A stretch of DNA of 62,105 nt from an uncultured Collinsella sp. (GTDB taxonomy: Bacteria > Actinomycetota > Coriobacteriia > Coriobacteriales > Coriobacteriaceae). The position numbers and the translations under genes are program-made. Where the stretch lies: positions 1 to 62,105 of the forward strand of contig URWW01000005.1 of NCBI GenBank assembly GCA_900551665.1, read 5' to 3'. This document shows positions 8,784 to 18,363 of the stretch, piece by piece; position 1 is the first letter of the stretch, and every line of letters begins with the position of its first letter. The notes beneath the pieces were generated by a model. It did no database searches. It was not told the DNA's origin and saw only the letters and a program-made list of their open reading frames with translations.

Positions 8784-9384
8784 GCGCAAGCGGGCCATAC
8801 ACGTTCAGTAAATTGTCGCCTGTTTGAACGAGCAGGTCATCTGGTCCAGCAGAAGCGCTGCCGCCATCTTCTTGTGCGGTAAAGATCCAGGCGATCGCAT
8901 GCTCCACGCCCTGGCTCTCGTTGCCAACGCTCGTGGGAACCGTCAGTGTGATGTGCAGCGTCATCATCGCACTTGAGTCGTACGCACCCAGGGGGATCGG
9001 CGTGCCACCCTCTGCCGCAAGCTCCGCGAGCGTCCCGTACGTAATAATAGCTCCGGAACCATCTGCAACCTCGACGGACATGTCACCCAAGGCGACCAAC
9101 GCAGCGGCGTCGGCAGAGGGGCGCATACTCAACGTGGCGCCGCGTTCAACGCGACGCACTGCCAGGCCAAACTCCTGGATAATCGTATCGCCCGGCATAA
9201 CATCGCGAGCAACCGCAATTACATCCTGCTCCTGCAGGTTCTCGCCATACCACGCCTTTTGCGCACCGTCGTACACGACCGTCGGGCCACCAGCGCCAGG
9301 GACCGCACAGGCCGCAGAGGGCGATGCGAGAGAGAGTGCACATGCGCAGATGGCAACCATTGTTGCAAACAACTTCTTCACCAT
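8725..9384 (-). CDS. Small surface protein with LVQTG-type sorting tail
   Basis: A 219-residue exported protein. It has an N-terminal signal peptide (residues 1-26, cleavage probably after AACA) and an all-beta-looking middle (25-185). The tail has the cell-wall sorting layout: LLVQTGD, then a hydrophobic stretch of about 20 residues, then KRRK. The pentapeptide is LVQTG rather than LPXTG, so the matching sortase is uncertain and none is in the window. It is the last gene of the SipW operon, 10 bases after the previous stop. It could be the wall anchor of a fibre. Its 3' end overlaps larE on the other strand. Confidence 0.75.
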   Translation of the reverse strand: MVKKLFATMVAICACALSLASPSAACAVPGAGGPTVVYDGAQKAWYGENLQEQDVIAVARDVMPGDTIIQEFGLAVRRVERGATLSMRPSADAAALVALGDMSVEVADGSGAIITYGTLAELAAEGGTPIPLGAYDSSAMMTLHITLTVPTSVGNESQGVEHAIAWIFTAQEDGGSASAGPDDLLVQTGDNLLNVYGPLALSVLGLLLIAAAVVAKRRK

Positions 9385-9394
9385 GGCTCCCTCC

Positions 9395-10159
9395 CTAGTT
9401 CACCGGCACGAGAGCGCCATCGGCGCCCACTTCCAGGCCACTTGCCGCCGACCACACCTTGTCAAAGCCCTCGCCCGTAGTCATGTTGGCCTGCAGGGCC
9501 TGCGTTGCGATATCCACGACGAGGCGCTTTTTAGCGGGATTGCCGACCTGCTTCACCTTATTGATCAGGTTCTGCGTCTCCTCCCTGGCCCCAACAGGAA
9601 CGGACCAGTAGTAGCATCCGTCTTTACCCTTGATCCAGTGCGGATCGCGGGCTTCGGAAACCGCTCCCCAGTCAATTGTGTAGTCCGCGTCGCCCCCCTC
9701 AACTGGCGACTCCCAGAGCTGATTGCCCTGCCCGTCCTCCCAATAGATGGAGACGGTCGCGCGTATGTATGCCGGAGCCGTGCCGTTGTTGGTCACGTAC
9801 ACGCTCTCTTTCATGCTCGAGGTCTTGTCGAACGTCTCCTCGATGGATGGCGTGATCTCGCCCCGGGTGAACGTATTGAGGACGTTGTCCTGCGCCCCAA
9901 ACCACGCCACCGCGCCACCGGCTCCACACATCGCCAGCACGGCGACGACAACAATCGCCGCGCGTTTAAGGGGAAAGCCCCCAACGCGACCCGCCGGCGC
10001 GGCCGAATGCGGCCCACCCGAATGAACTCCGCTCGAACGCGAGCCGCCCATGGCTCGCCGCCTCACATCGGGCTCATCAACGGTGCGAAAGTGCGCGCCC
10101 TTGGGCCTCTGCCCTGACCCCGCTTCCACGCAGTCCTTATCACGTACATCGATCGCCAT
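9395..10159 (-). CDS. SipW-dependent-type (TasA-like) secreted protein
   Basis: A 254-residue protein whose hydrophobic segment ends in VAWFGAQDNVLNTFTRGEI. This matches the SipW-dependent signal pattern (A-W/F-F, then about seven residues, then NTF) found in TasA and camelysin-like proteins. The signal comes after an unusual 64-residue polar N-terminal extension. The mature part has beta-rich motifs such as VTNNGTAPAYIRATVSI, as in fibre-forming TasA relatives. The start ATG shares a base with the stop of the giant gene (TAATG), so translation is probably coupled, and this supports the long N-terminus. Confidence 0.75.
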   Translation of the reverse strand: MAIDVRDKDCVEAGSGQRPKGAHFRTVDEPDVRRRAMGGSRSSGVHSGGPHSAAPAGRVGGFPLKRAAIVVVAVLAMCGAGGAVAWFGAQDNVLNTFTRGEITPSIEETFDKTSSMKESVYVTNNGTAPAYIRATVSIYWEDGQGNQLWESPVEGGDADYTIDWGAVSEARDPHWIKGKDGCYYWSVPVGAREETQNLINKVKQVGNPAKKRLVVDIATQALQANMTTGEGFDKVWSAASGLEVGADGALVPVN

Positions 10160-13100
10160 TAGCGCGCACCCCCGTTCTCGACCGGGTTCCTACCCACGCC
10201 GAATACGTTCTTGGCTCGGTCCTCGCCATCCAGGTAGTCGCTGTTGGTCAGCACGTTGGTCACCTTGGCCGTGCCCTTGCTGCGCACCAGCACCACGTTG
10301 GCCGGGCGGTCCTCGACGGTCATGCCTCCCTCGAGGAACTGATATGTCGGGCTGTAGCGCCAGCCCCAGCTGGTCTCCACCACCTTGTAGTAACCCCACG
10401 GCACGTTGAGCTTCGCCGTGGCCTTTGCGGCACTTTCGCCGCTCTTCTGGGCCGTCACCGTTACCGTCGCGCTTTTCGCGTCGGGTAGCACCGTGCCATC
10501 GGCCTGGCACTCCGTCACCGTGAAGGTGAACGTGGAGCCGGCGGCAGACGCCGGGGCCACCTTCTCGATCACGAGCTCGCCCGTGGTATCGAACTTGAAT
10601 ACGGCATTGCCCTCGCCCTGGCCGTCGGCACCCGTCAGCTTTCGGTCGAGCTGCTTCGCCTTCGCGAAGTCGAAGGTGTCATACAGGCCCACTGATATGC
10701 CGTTCACAGGCGCGCTGCGGCCCTGCTCGGCATCCGCATAATGGACCTGGTCTATATGAACGGTGAGCTTATTGCCCAGATACAGTGTGTCGGGCGCGAA
10801 CGCGATCTTCACCGCAGGCTTAGCGTCGACGGCCTGGTCCGGCTTTTCCAGCGCGACGGGGTCTATCTGCCACACCAGGCTGGAAGCGGCATATGGCTTG
10901 CTGTCCTGATCGAGCGCGTTCAGGCGATGCGTCACCGGATACAGATGCATCTCGGTTGCGCTCGCATCCTTCATGCTCCGCACGATGGAGCTTTTGCAGA
11001 ACGCATCCCAAGAAACGGTCTCCGTGTCGGACTTCTTCCACTCCCACTCCCCGAAGAGCTCCTTCACATCGCCCTGAGCGTCCTTTTTGGACAGATGGCC
11101 CTCCATGGACGCCGTCTGCTCGCCGCCGACGACCGTGGCCTCAACTTCAACCTTCTCCATGACGACATTGCCGTTTTCGTCGTATACCAGATTGCCGTTT
11201 TCGTCCTTCTTGGGCTGCTCGGTCATGACCTTTTGGACGAATGTCGACGTGTCAGCCGCATCGAACTCAAGCGTATCGGTGTTTTCCGTTGCGGGACCCG
11301 CACCATCCATATCGGGGAAGTGGTAGACCACCTTATACATTTGAGTCTTCTGGTAGACCGCGGTGTAGAGATTGCCGGCAAACATGTCCTTACCCGTCAC
11401 ACGGCTGCCCAACACTTGCTTTGCCCCTTCAGGGAGTTTGCCTTGGGCGTCAAGGTCTACGTCACCTTCATACCAGCCGATAAATTTATAGCCACTCACC
11501 TCGTCGGCAACCAACGAGACATATGCCTGCTTGCCCTGAGCGGTATCGGCGGTCTTAACCACGGCACGACGATGGCTATCGGGGTCTGTATGTTCGGCAT
11601 CGATATTCGACTTCACCTGAACGTTCACGTTCGGGTCACCCTCGCCGCCTGTTGTGATCTCACGATACACCGGCCACAGCTCCATGGGGCGCTGGACTAC
11701 GGTGTTTTCATCGACCATCAAAGTTGGGTCGGCTACATCGAACATGAGGTACTCGGCGCCACCCGCAGGGGGCTGCTCGCTCCAGCCAACCAGTGCCGCA
11801 TTCTCCACTACGAACGTCGGCGCCGGGCCAGCACCCAGCGTGTCACCAGCATGCTTTTTTACAACCTCTGTTTGTCCTACGCTCGTGTGATACGTCACAT
11901 CCAGCTCGGCATCGCGATTGGCCTCGTAGTTCGCCACGATCATGTACGGCTGGCCGGCCTTGATCGCATACTTGAGCGTCGCGTTGTTGTTGCCCACGGG
12001 GGTGCCGTCCGCCTGCACGGGCGCGCCCGCGGCGTCCGTTGCGCGGATAGTCGCGATAGCGGTTCCCTCGGGACTTTCGATGGTCCAGGAAACGAGCGAA
12101 TACAGCTTCGCGGTTTCAGGGTCGACATCGGCCGTCACCGTAACAGTCTTGGTGCCGTCAGGGCTGATCGTAACGTTTTCCAGCGCGGGGTCAATCATGG
12201 GGTTGGCCGGATCGGCCAGCGTGGTGTCGCGCGTGATGTTGGTCGTGGTGTCGCAGCTGTAATCGGCATACACCGGATACAGCGTGGCGGGATGCTCGCA
12301 CAGTTCGCGCCTGGTCACTATATACGGCGTGATGGCGTCGATGGAAACCTTGGCCGTGCGCGTTGCCTCGTCGTACACCGTTTCATACTCTGCCTGCGTC
12401 ATAAGGCCCTCGGAAACCGCGGTCTTGTCAATCCAACCCACGAACACTGAGCCGGGGCGCTTCGCCTGCATCTCATCCTTGCTCGGATTGGCCTCGCTCA
12501 ACGTGGTCAACTTGTCGTCCTTGGTGTTGCACTCCTTCGCGCTGATGGGAAGGCCCTTGCGCACCTGATAGCGATAGGTATAGGTCTTGTCTTCATTCAT
12601 CAGCAGCGGTTGATAATGGTTCTCATACGCAGCAGTATTGGGGTCGTAATTCTCGTACTTCTCATGCGCGCGGGTCACGGTCTTGAGCGGTTGATCGCCG
12701 GTGATATCCATGAAATCGACCTCGGCGACTAGACGAGCCTCGATCCAGTATTCAATACCGGACCTCATGGTGCCGATGTTCCAGTCATACCAGACAGCGT
12801 TCGGATCATGCGGGACAACGTCGTAGTCCTGTCTGCTTTCACCCTGCTTCCTGTCATTAGAGATCCACGTTCCGCCCTGCATCCTAAATCCAGGCTGAGG
12901 CTTTGCCTTCAAGGTAAAGCCTCCATTGCTCGCCAAATGGCTCGTGTCCAGCTCCGCAGAGTTTGGGAAGTCCGTGTAAATGTCCATATTGTATGCTGCG
13001 CCACCGTCGTCCACATTATGGCCGTTCACCAGCGTATGAGATACAATGCCCGCGGCAAGCTGATTCGGCGCATGGTGCGCTGTGTCCTTAGTGCAGTTTC

Positions 13101-16029
13101 TGTAACCGTGCATTCTGTCCATCGTCCAGTGATGGTGCTTCCAGTTGTAGAAGTTGGGGCCGGGCTGATCGGCAAACGCGCCGAGATAAGGCTCCCAGGT
13201 CGTCGCGAACACGTACGGATCGTTATGGCCGTCATTCGCTTCATTCGGGTTCAGGGCGTAGTAATCCACGCGATATTCGAAACGCGCGATGTACGCATGC
13301 TTCTGTGTCAGATCGACATCGGCGGGAATGACGTACGTCGGATCGGCAGAAACCCTCAGCCCGTGCTTATAAGTTTTAGCTGTAACGGCCTTCTTCTCAA
13401 GCGTATTCTCGTCCGGATGCTTGTTCCACGTCTTCCAATCCTGCAGTTGCACGTTGTCCGTGGTCGAGGCGACCACGGGATTGCCAGCGTCGTCCAGCTC
13501 GACCTCGTACCAGCCGAGGAAGCGATAGCCATCGGGCAGCTCGCCCTCGGGCATCAGGATGCCGTCGGGGTTGTAACCTTGGATGGTCAACTTGTACTGG
13601 CCGTTATCGGACACGACCTTGCCCATCGCCACGTTTTCGCGGATGTTCGTATCGCCGCCGGCAATCAGCTCGTGCCCCTCCACGATCACGTTGACGTTCA
13701 TGCCGAGCGAGGCATACACGGGATACAGGTCCATGGGGCGTTCGATGCTCTCGCCGCCCTCGAAGAACCGCCCGTTGGCCTTCATGTCGTTAAGCTCGGA
13801 TGTGGTAACGTCCGGCCAGCCGCCGTTCATGGCAGCGTTCTTCTGCGTGGTCCAACCCAGGAACTTCGCACCATCGTCCACGCCGTCACGCACTAAAGGC
13901 TCGGGAACCACGGGCAGCAGGTCCTGATGGTTGTACCAATCGTCTGACGTATCGCCGCTCGCGGCGCCCGTCAAATCGAGCACCTCGCCCTTCACGCCGT
14001 GGAACAGAACCTGGGCCTGGTAATAGGCAACGAACAGATCGTTGTTGGAGAAGCCCTCGTTGCGCTGATCGCCGGTGCCCGAATTCTTGGCGGTGTATAC
14101 CAAGTTCAACTTGTCGGCATCGTTATTGAAAACCTGCTCGCCGTTGGGTGCGGGCGGCACCATGGGGTCGAAGAACGCGTGCTTGCCCTGCTGGATATGG
14201 TTGGGCGTCACGCCCTTGTTGCGGAACCACCCCTGGAAGCGGAAGCACTCGTTGGCATCGGAAGACACCATGGCCAGCGCCGGGTTGGCGGCGCGGTCGT
14301 TGTTCACCGCGGCCGTGAACGTGAGCTCCGTCTCGTTGGTGCTCACCGGCTGCACGACGAAGTTATACGGATCGGCGGTCTTCTGCTTCTTGCCCAACGT
14401 GGACTGCGAGACGGTCACATCGCCCGCGCCCGGGAAGTCCAACGTGGCGCGCACCGAGTCGCCATGCACGGGAATGCCCAGGTAATCGTCCATGATCCAC
14501 TTGTTGATGTGGCCCTCGCCCTGGTTGTCGATGGTCGAATAGCGCAGCTCATCGCCCTCGAAGTCGTAACCCTCGCCCTCCCAGAACAGACGGTCGGCGT
14601 ACCTCGCATCGTCGGCGATCGGGCCGTAGCCGAAGCCCTCGGCCGAGCTGCCGTCGCCGTGGTTCAGGCCCAGCCAATCGCCCAGCGAGCGCACATAGCC
14701 CTGCGGGTACGGCTTGATGGCCTCGTCTTTGCCCACGATGTCATTGCGCTTGAAGTACGAATTGTACAGACGCGTATCCTCGTTCCAGTCGCGCTCAACC
14801 AAGCCGGCAAGGTACACATTGCTCTGGATAATCGGGATCACGGCCACCGAGTTCCACTGGTAGCTCTCCATGTTGCCCGCATAATGACTGCGGATAACCT
14901 GGCTCGTGGTGCCGTTATCGCCATCGCTCTTTGAATGCGCGATGATGCCGCCCACGTAGCCGATGTTGCCGGCGCCCACACCCACGTAGTTGGCAACCCA
15001 GGTGTGCACCCACGCGGTGGAGAAGCAGTCCACCACGTCGACGTCTTTGGCGTAGCCCACCACGCCGCCGGCGTATACGCCCTGGCCGGACACGGCGCCC
15101 ACGGCAACCTCATAGCGGTTGTAGACCTCGGTCTGATACAGGTAGTGGCCATCGGCGTCGCGCGCGTACACGTCGACCTTCGGGTCCTTGGCGCGGGCCT
15201 CGTAATACTTGATGGAGGGCAGCACGCGGCAGTATTCGATTTCGGAATTCTCAGCCGAGCCCACGAGCGCGCCCAGGTACAAGCCCTCGCCGCCCAGGCC
15301 GGAAACGCCCACCACCGAGTTATTCACCGCGCGGCCGCCCTGCACGGTGCAGTTGTACATATGCGATCCCGCACGCAGCTCGCCCGCGACGATGCCGCCC
15401 ATGATGCCGGCGTTCGTAACCAGCGACACTGCATTGTTGGCCGGCGTAACCGAGATAGTGCAGTCTTCCATACGCACCGATTCGATGCGCGTGTTCCACG
15501 CCTGGCCCACCAGCACACCGCCGCGGAAATCGGCACCGATGTAACAATCGCGGAAGTGGATGTCGTGAATATAGGCGTCTTCGGCAAAGGAGAAGAGGCC
15601 CGTGTTCGCCTTGGGTTTCCAGAAATTGCGATGGTAGTCCAAGCCGATGATGTAGTGGCCCTTTCCGTCAAAACCACCCTTGAACGGATGGTCCTTGTCG
15701 CCGAAGGTAAGCGAGCCGTACTGCTTCACGATTTCTTCGAGCTTGCCGCCGTCCTTGTCGAACGCGCCAAAATCGATATCGGCCGTCAGCTCGATGTTGC
15801 CCGTGTAGGATGCCTCGCGCGACTTGCCGATCTCGGTCAGCAGCTCATCGACGGTGCCGACCTGAACCGTATGGCCGTCGGGGTTGTAGGCCCATGCCTG
15901 CTGCGGCACGGCCGCACATGCGGCCAACGCCACGGCGCACACCGCCAGCGCCCCTGAGCACGTTTTCGCGATGCCTGCGAGGGTGCCCGCCCATTTCTTG
16001 GCACCGGTTCTCTTCACACCGTTCATCAT
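10159..16029 (-). CDS. Giant secreted beta-helix / InlB-repeat protein
   Basis: A 1,956-residue exported protein. A signal peptide covers about residues 1-47 (ends PQQAWA). Residues 60-480 hold GLUG-like beta-helix turns (GGVLVGQAWNTRIESV, GALVGSAENSEIEYC, GGVVGYAKDVDVVDC). From about 590 to 1540 there are at least six bacterial InlB-B-type repeats of the form F-x-GW with PVYA-like ends, near 595, 725, 836, 1196, 1415 and 1516. The last 180 residues resemble SpaA/Cna-B domains (GYYKVVETSWGWRYSP). There is no LPXTG and no C-terminal membrane helix, so retention must come from partners. The ATG at 16029 overlaps the previous stop as ATGA and has GAGGGG eight bases upstream. Confidence 0.85.
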   Translation of the reverse strand: MMNGVKRTGAKKWAGTLAGIAKTCSGALAVCAVALAACAAVPQQAWAYNPDGHTVQVGTVDELLTEIGKSREASYTGNIELTADIDFGAFDKDGGKLEEIVKQYGSLTFGDKDHPFKGGFDGKGHYIIGLDYHRNFWKPKANTGLFSFAEDAYIHDIHFRDCYIGADFRGGVLVGQAWNTRIESVRMEDCTISVTPANNAVSLVTNAGIMGGIVAGELRAGSHMYNCTVQGGRAVNNSVVGVSGLGGEGLYLGALVGSAENSEIEYCRVLPSIKYYEARAKDPKVDVYARDADGHYLYQTEVYNRYEVAVGAVSGQGVYAGGVVGYAKDVDVVDCFSTAWVHTWVANYVGVGAGNIGYVGGIIAHSKSDGDNGTTSQVIRSHYAGNMESYQWNSVAVIPIIQSNVYLAGLVERDWNEDTRLYNSYFKRNDIVGKDEAIKPYPQGYVRSLGDWLGLNHGDGSSAEGFGYGPIADDARYADRLFWEGEGYDFEGDELRYSTIDNQGEGHINKWIMDDYLGIPVHGDSVRATLDFPGAGDVTVSQSTLGKKQKTADPYNFVVQPVSTNETELTFTAAVNNDRAANPALAMVSSDANECFRFQGWFRNKGVTPNHIQQGKHAFFDPMVPPAPNGEQVFNNDADKLNLVYTAKNSGTGDQRNEGFSNNDLFVAYYQAQVLFHGVKGEVLDLTGAASGDTSDDWYNHQDLLPVVPEPLVRDGVDDGAKFLGWTTQKNAAMNGGWPDVTTSELNDMKANGRFFEGGESIERPMDLYPVYASLGMNVNVIVEGHELIAGGDTNIRENVAMGKVVSDNGQYKLTIQGYNPDGILMPEGELPDGYRFLGWYEVELDDAGNPVVASTTDNVQLQDWKTWNKHPDENTLEKKAVTAKTYKHGLRVSADPTYVIPADVDLTQKHAYIARFEYRVDYYALNPNEANDGHNDPYVFATTWEPYLGAFADQPGPNFYNWKHHHWTMDRMHGYRNCTKDTAHHAPNQLAAGIVSHTLVNGHNVDDGGAAYNMDIYTDFPNSAELDTSHLASNGGFTLKAKPQPGFRMQGGTWISNDRKQGESRQDYDVVPHDPNAVWYDWNIGTMRSGIEYWIEARLVAEVDFMDITGDQPLKTVTRAHEKYENYDPNTAAYENHYQPLLMNEDKTYTYRYQVRKGLPISAKECNTKDDKLTTLSEANPSKDEMQAKRPGSVFVGWIDKTAVSEGLMTQAEYETVYDEATRTAKVSIDAITPYIVTRRELCEHPATLYPVYADYSCDTTTNITRDTTLADPANPMIDPALENVTISPDGTKTVTVTADVDPETAKLYSLVSWTIESPEGTAIATIRATDAAGAPVQADGTPVGNNNATLKYAIKAGQPYMIVANYEANRDAELDVTYHTSVGQTEVVKKHAGDTLGAGPAPTFVVENAALVGWSEQPPAGGAEYLMFDVADPTLMVDENTVVQRPMELWPVYREITTGGEGDPNVNVQVKSNIDAEHTDPDSHRRAVVKTADTAQGKQAYVSLVADEVSGYKFIGWYEGDVDLDAQGKLPEGAKQVLGSRVTGKDMFAGNLYTAVYQKTQMYKVVYHFPDMDGAGPATENTDTLEFDAADTSTFVQKVMTEQPKKDENGNLVYDENGNVVMEKVEVEATVVGGEQTASMEGHLSKKDAQGDVKELFGEWEWKKSDTETVSWDAFCKSSIVRSMKDASATEMHLYPVTHRLNALDQDSKPYAASSLVWQIDPVALEKPDQAVDAKPAVKIAFAPDTLYLGNKLTVHIDQVHYADAEQGRSAPVNGISVGLYDTFDFAKAKQLDRKLTGADGQGEGNAVFKFDTTGELVIEKVAPASAAGSTFTFTVTECQADGTVLPDAKSATVTVTAQKSGESAAKATAKLNVPWGYYKVVETSWGWRYSPTYQFLEGGMTVEDRPANVVLVRSKGTAKVTNVLTNSDYLDGEDRAKNVFGVGRNPVENGGAR

Positions 16030-16643
16030 GCCGGCCACCCCTCAGCCTTCAGCACGTCATTTGATTTCTGGTTCTTGCTTTGCACGCCACATCCATCCAC
16101 CACCAGGTGGTAGGTGCACCCCTCCCCATGGCGGGCGATGGCGGCGGCCGTGTTCACATCCACGCCGGTGATCGCCGGCTCGGAAGTCTCACCGGGCTCG
16201 AGCGCGGCGGTGAGGTACAGGTAGCCATCGGACGGATCGCGCTCGATCCAAGCGGAGTCGCCGGCGTCATAGGAGACCAAATCATCCACCGGATGATGAG
16301 CGCCCCGGGCATCGATGCACTCAAAGCGCAGCTTTACGCGAACGAACACCGCGTGGTTGCCCGTGTTCTCCACGCGCACCAGGCGCTTCATATGCGCCGA
16401 ACCGGTGCCCAGCTCACCGCCCTCGGGGGCGGGAACCTCCGTGCCGTTGCCGTCGGTAGTGGTAATTGATGCCTCAATCCCAACCGCGCCGAATTGTAGG
16501 CGGTCGAAGAAAGGCTTCTCTCGCGTGATGACAGAGAGGGTCTGCGCGGCGGCGAACACGCAGACCACGGCGGCCAGGAGCACCCAGAGCCGCTTGCGTG
16601 TTTTCGTTGAGTCGGCTGTAGCTTGCGTATTGTCCGCAGGCAT
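16026..16643 (-). CDS. TasA/camelysin-like secreted protein
   Basis: A 205-residue protein. Residues 18-40 form a hydrophobic export signal (RLWVLLAAVVCVFAAAQTL), followed by FDRLQFGAVGIEASI and a beta-rich domain with RVENTGNHAVFVRVKLRF. These features are typical of TasA/camelysin-like or archaeal-flagellin-like beta sandwiches. The signal lacks the full NTF motif of its neighbours, so processing by SipW is less sure. The ATG at 16643 has an AAGGGGG site. The stop overlaps the next gene by four bases (ATGA). A longer open frame upstream has no ribosome site and was not used. Confidence 0.7.
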   Translation of the reverse strand: MPADNTQATADSTKTRKRLWVLLAAVVCVFAAAQTLSVITREKPFFDRLQFGAVGIEASITTTDGNGTEVPAPEGGELGTGSAHMKRLVRVENTGNHAVFVRVKLRFECIDARGAHHPVDDLVSYDAGDSAWIERDPSDGYLYLTAALEPGETSEPAITGVDVNTAAAIARHGEGCTYHLVVDGCGVQSKNQKSNDVLKAEGWPA

Positions 16644-16752
16644 GAGCAGACCCCCTTTCTCATAACGCGGGATACCGGGGCGAGAGCAACTCTCGCCCCG
16701 GCGGTGAACTTGTCCACAAGGCCGTTCATTCGAAAACCTCATGGATTAGCTG

Positions 16753-17532
16753 TTATTTGACTTTGACGTTCTTTGCCCAGTCCTTCACATTCGCAAGAAT
16801 CTCGTCCTTTGCCTCCTGTTTAAGTTGGGTCTTGCTCTGGTCCGCGTATTCGCTATCACCAGAAGCTGCGGCGAAATAGGCGCTCACCTTGATGCTGTTC
16901 GCACCAGCCTTGATCTGAGTCACATCGAACGTGCTGGTGGTGTAAATCTTGTCGAACAACTCGCCGGTGTAATTGGCCTTGTTACCTGCGGGGTCGGTCG
17001 TGGGGGCAAGCATGGCCCAGTCGGAACCGCCGTCACCGACATAGACGAACAGACCGCTCTTATACGTTTTTGCCTGGGTGGCAGTTATTGCAGGATTCTT
17101 CGCACCGGAGTACTCGGTCGCATAGCCATCAACCGACTTCCAGCCCGTTCCGAGCACAAAATACGCATCGGCAGGCAGGGTGTTCTCTACCATGGCGAAA
17201 ACATAGGCAGGCATGGATTTCCCGCCGATGCCCATATTGGGATTCTTAGGCGTAATTGCATTCGGAGTCAGAGGGGAATTGTCATTCCACTCAGTCTCGA
17301 CGATGTTGCCATCCGTATTGGGATCAGTAGGGCTGGTGCCAGGATCCGTAGGCGTTTCCGGATCGGGCTTAACCTCGGGCTCGGTAATGCCATTGCCCTG
17401 CACGAAGGTGTTGGTCTTGCTGTCCTGCGCGCTGAACCACGCAAAGACACCGCCACCGACCGCCAGGATACAGCACAGGGCAAGCGCCACCACCATTCCG
17501 GTCCTCCTGCGATTCGATTGTCTCTCTTCCAT
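16753..17532 (-). CDS. SipW-dependent-type secreted protein
   Basis: A 259-residue protein with the clearest SipW-type signal in the operon: a hydrophobic stretch ending GGGVFAWFSAQDSKTNTF at about residue 40. A Pro/Thr/Asp linker follows (EPEVKPDPETPTDPGTSPTD, residues 50-75), then a globular domain of about 180 residues with an acidic and Lys-rich C-terminus. The linker suggests a stalk that exposes the domain. It is the first substrate gene after the signal peptidase, 66 bases downstream. The ATG at 17532 has AGGAAGG upstream. A candidate major fibre subunit, but that is inference. Confidence 0.8.
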   Translation of the reverse strand: MEERQSNRRRTGMVVALALCCILAVGGGVFAWFSAQDSKTNTFVQGNGITEPEVKPDPETPTDPGTSPTDPNTDGNIVETEWNDNSPLTPNAITPKNPNMGIGGKSMPAYVFAMVENTLPADAYFVLGTGWKSVDGYATEYSGAKNPAITATQAKTYKSGLFVYVGDGGSDWAMLAPTTDPAGNKANYTGELFDKIYTTSTFDVTQIKAGANSIKVSAYFAAASGDSEYADQSKTQLKQEAKDEILANVKDWAKNVKVK

Positions 17533-17598
17533 AGTGGCCTTCCTCCTTCTGTCGTGGCCTGTGTGCCGTATATCCCCAAGACGCAAGTGCGTCTTAAG

Positions 17599-18141
17599 TC
17601 ACCTCATGTGTTTGGGAGCGTGGGCCGCCTCCCGCTTGTCGTGCCTGCCGGCGCCCACCAGCTCGATCACGATACTCACGCCGATCACGGCGGCCACGCC
17701 GGCGATCACCACAAAGATGCCCGGCGGCTGCGTAACGAAGACATTGACGTAGCCCAGAAGCGGCACGCACGCCACGACCGAGCCCACCAGGCTCGACCAT
17801 GGAACCGGCGCCGCATCGGGCGAAATATTTCCTTGTGAGTCAACATTGGCGATGCCGTGCGTCCTGAACTCGTGCGCCTCGGAATCGATCTCATATACCT
17901 CGTGGGTCACCAGCGTGCCCGACTCGAGCCTAAAGGTGATGGCGTCACCCACATGAACCTCAGTCGGGTCAACGAGCTTTACATATATAAGTGACCCCAC
18001 GGGAAGTTCGGGCTCCATCGAGCCAGACAGAACGGCGAAAGGAGAGAGGCCCGCCAAGCGGACTCCCCCAAACGCTATGGCAAGAAACGCGGCAACTACC
18101 ACCAGGCAGGTGAGCAACGCGTTCCACACCTTGGCAAACAC
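17599..18141 (-). CDS. sipW: SipW-type signal peptidase I
   Basis: A 180-residue membrane peptidase of the ER/SipW type. An N-terminal membrane helix (residues 8-26) comes before the catalytic serine motif SGSMEPELP. The general base is a histidine in LVTHEVYEI (not lysine as in ordinary LepB), which marks the SipW branch. HGIANVD and a second membrane segment near 140-165 follow. It should remove the SipW-type signals of the proteins encoded downstream. The start is GTG at 18141 with a poor ribosome site. It is the first gene of an apparent operon that runs to 8725. Confidence 0.9.
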   Translation of the reverse strand: MFAKVWNALLTCLVVVAAFLAIAFGGVRLAGLSPFAVLSGSMEPELPVGSLIYVKLVDPTEVHVGDAITFRLESGTLVTHEVYEIDSEAHEFRTHGIANVDSQGNISPDAAPVPWSSLVGSVVACVPLLGYVNVFVTQPPGIFVVIAGVAAVIGVSIVIELVGAGRHDKREAAHAPKHMR

Positions 18142-18309
18142 AACGCATCATCTCGATTGCGCCCCTGATCCCAAAGGGAATTCCGAGGAGGAGGCGACGT
18201 AAGAGAACCTATAGGACGGCGCTCGATGCGCCGTTAACAATTAACGAACACATGGCGCTTTTTATGCTATAGCCAAAAAATGCCTTCGTGTTAACGCGCT
18301 TGAAGCAAA

Positions 18310-18336
18310 GACCCGGAGGCTCAATGCCCCCGGGTC
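18310..18336 (-). terminator. Hairpin between relic and sipW operon
   Basis: GACCCGG pairs with CCGGGTC around an inner GGC/GCC stem. On the minus strand it is followed by TTTGCTTC. It sits just past the relic oxidoreductase stop. It may have ended the lost gene's transcript and may now serve the AlbA_2 gene. The rest of 18142-18465 holds no gene. Confidence 0.55.
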
Positions 18337-18363
18337 CGTCACGTCGCAGATATGTCGCCGTCC

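Noticed and set aside
10741..15957. Several long plus-strand frames
   Set aside because: All lie opposite the giant surface protein and have the composition of its complement.
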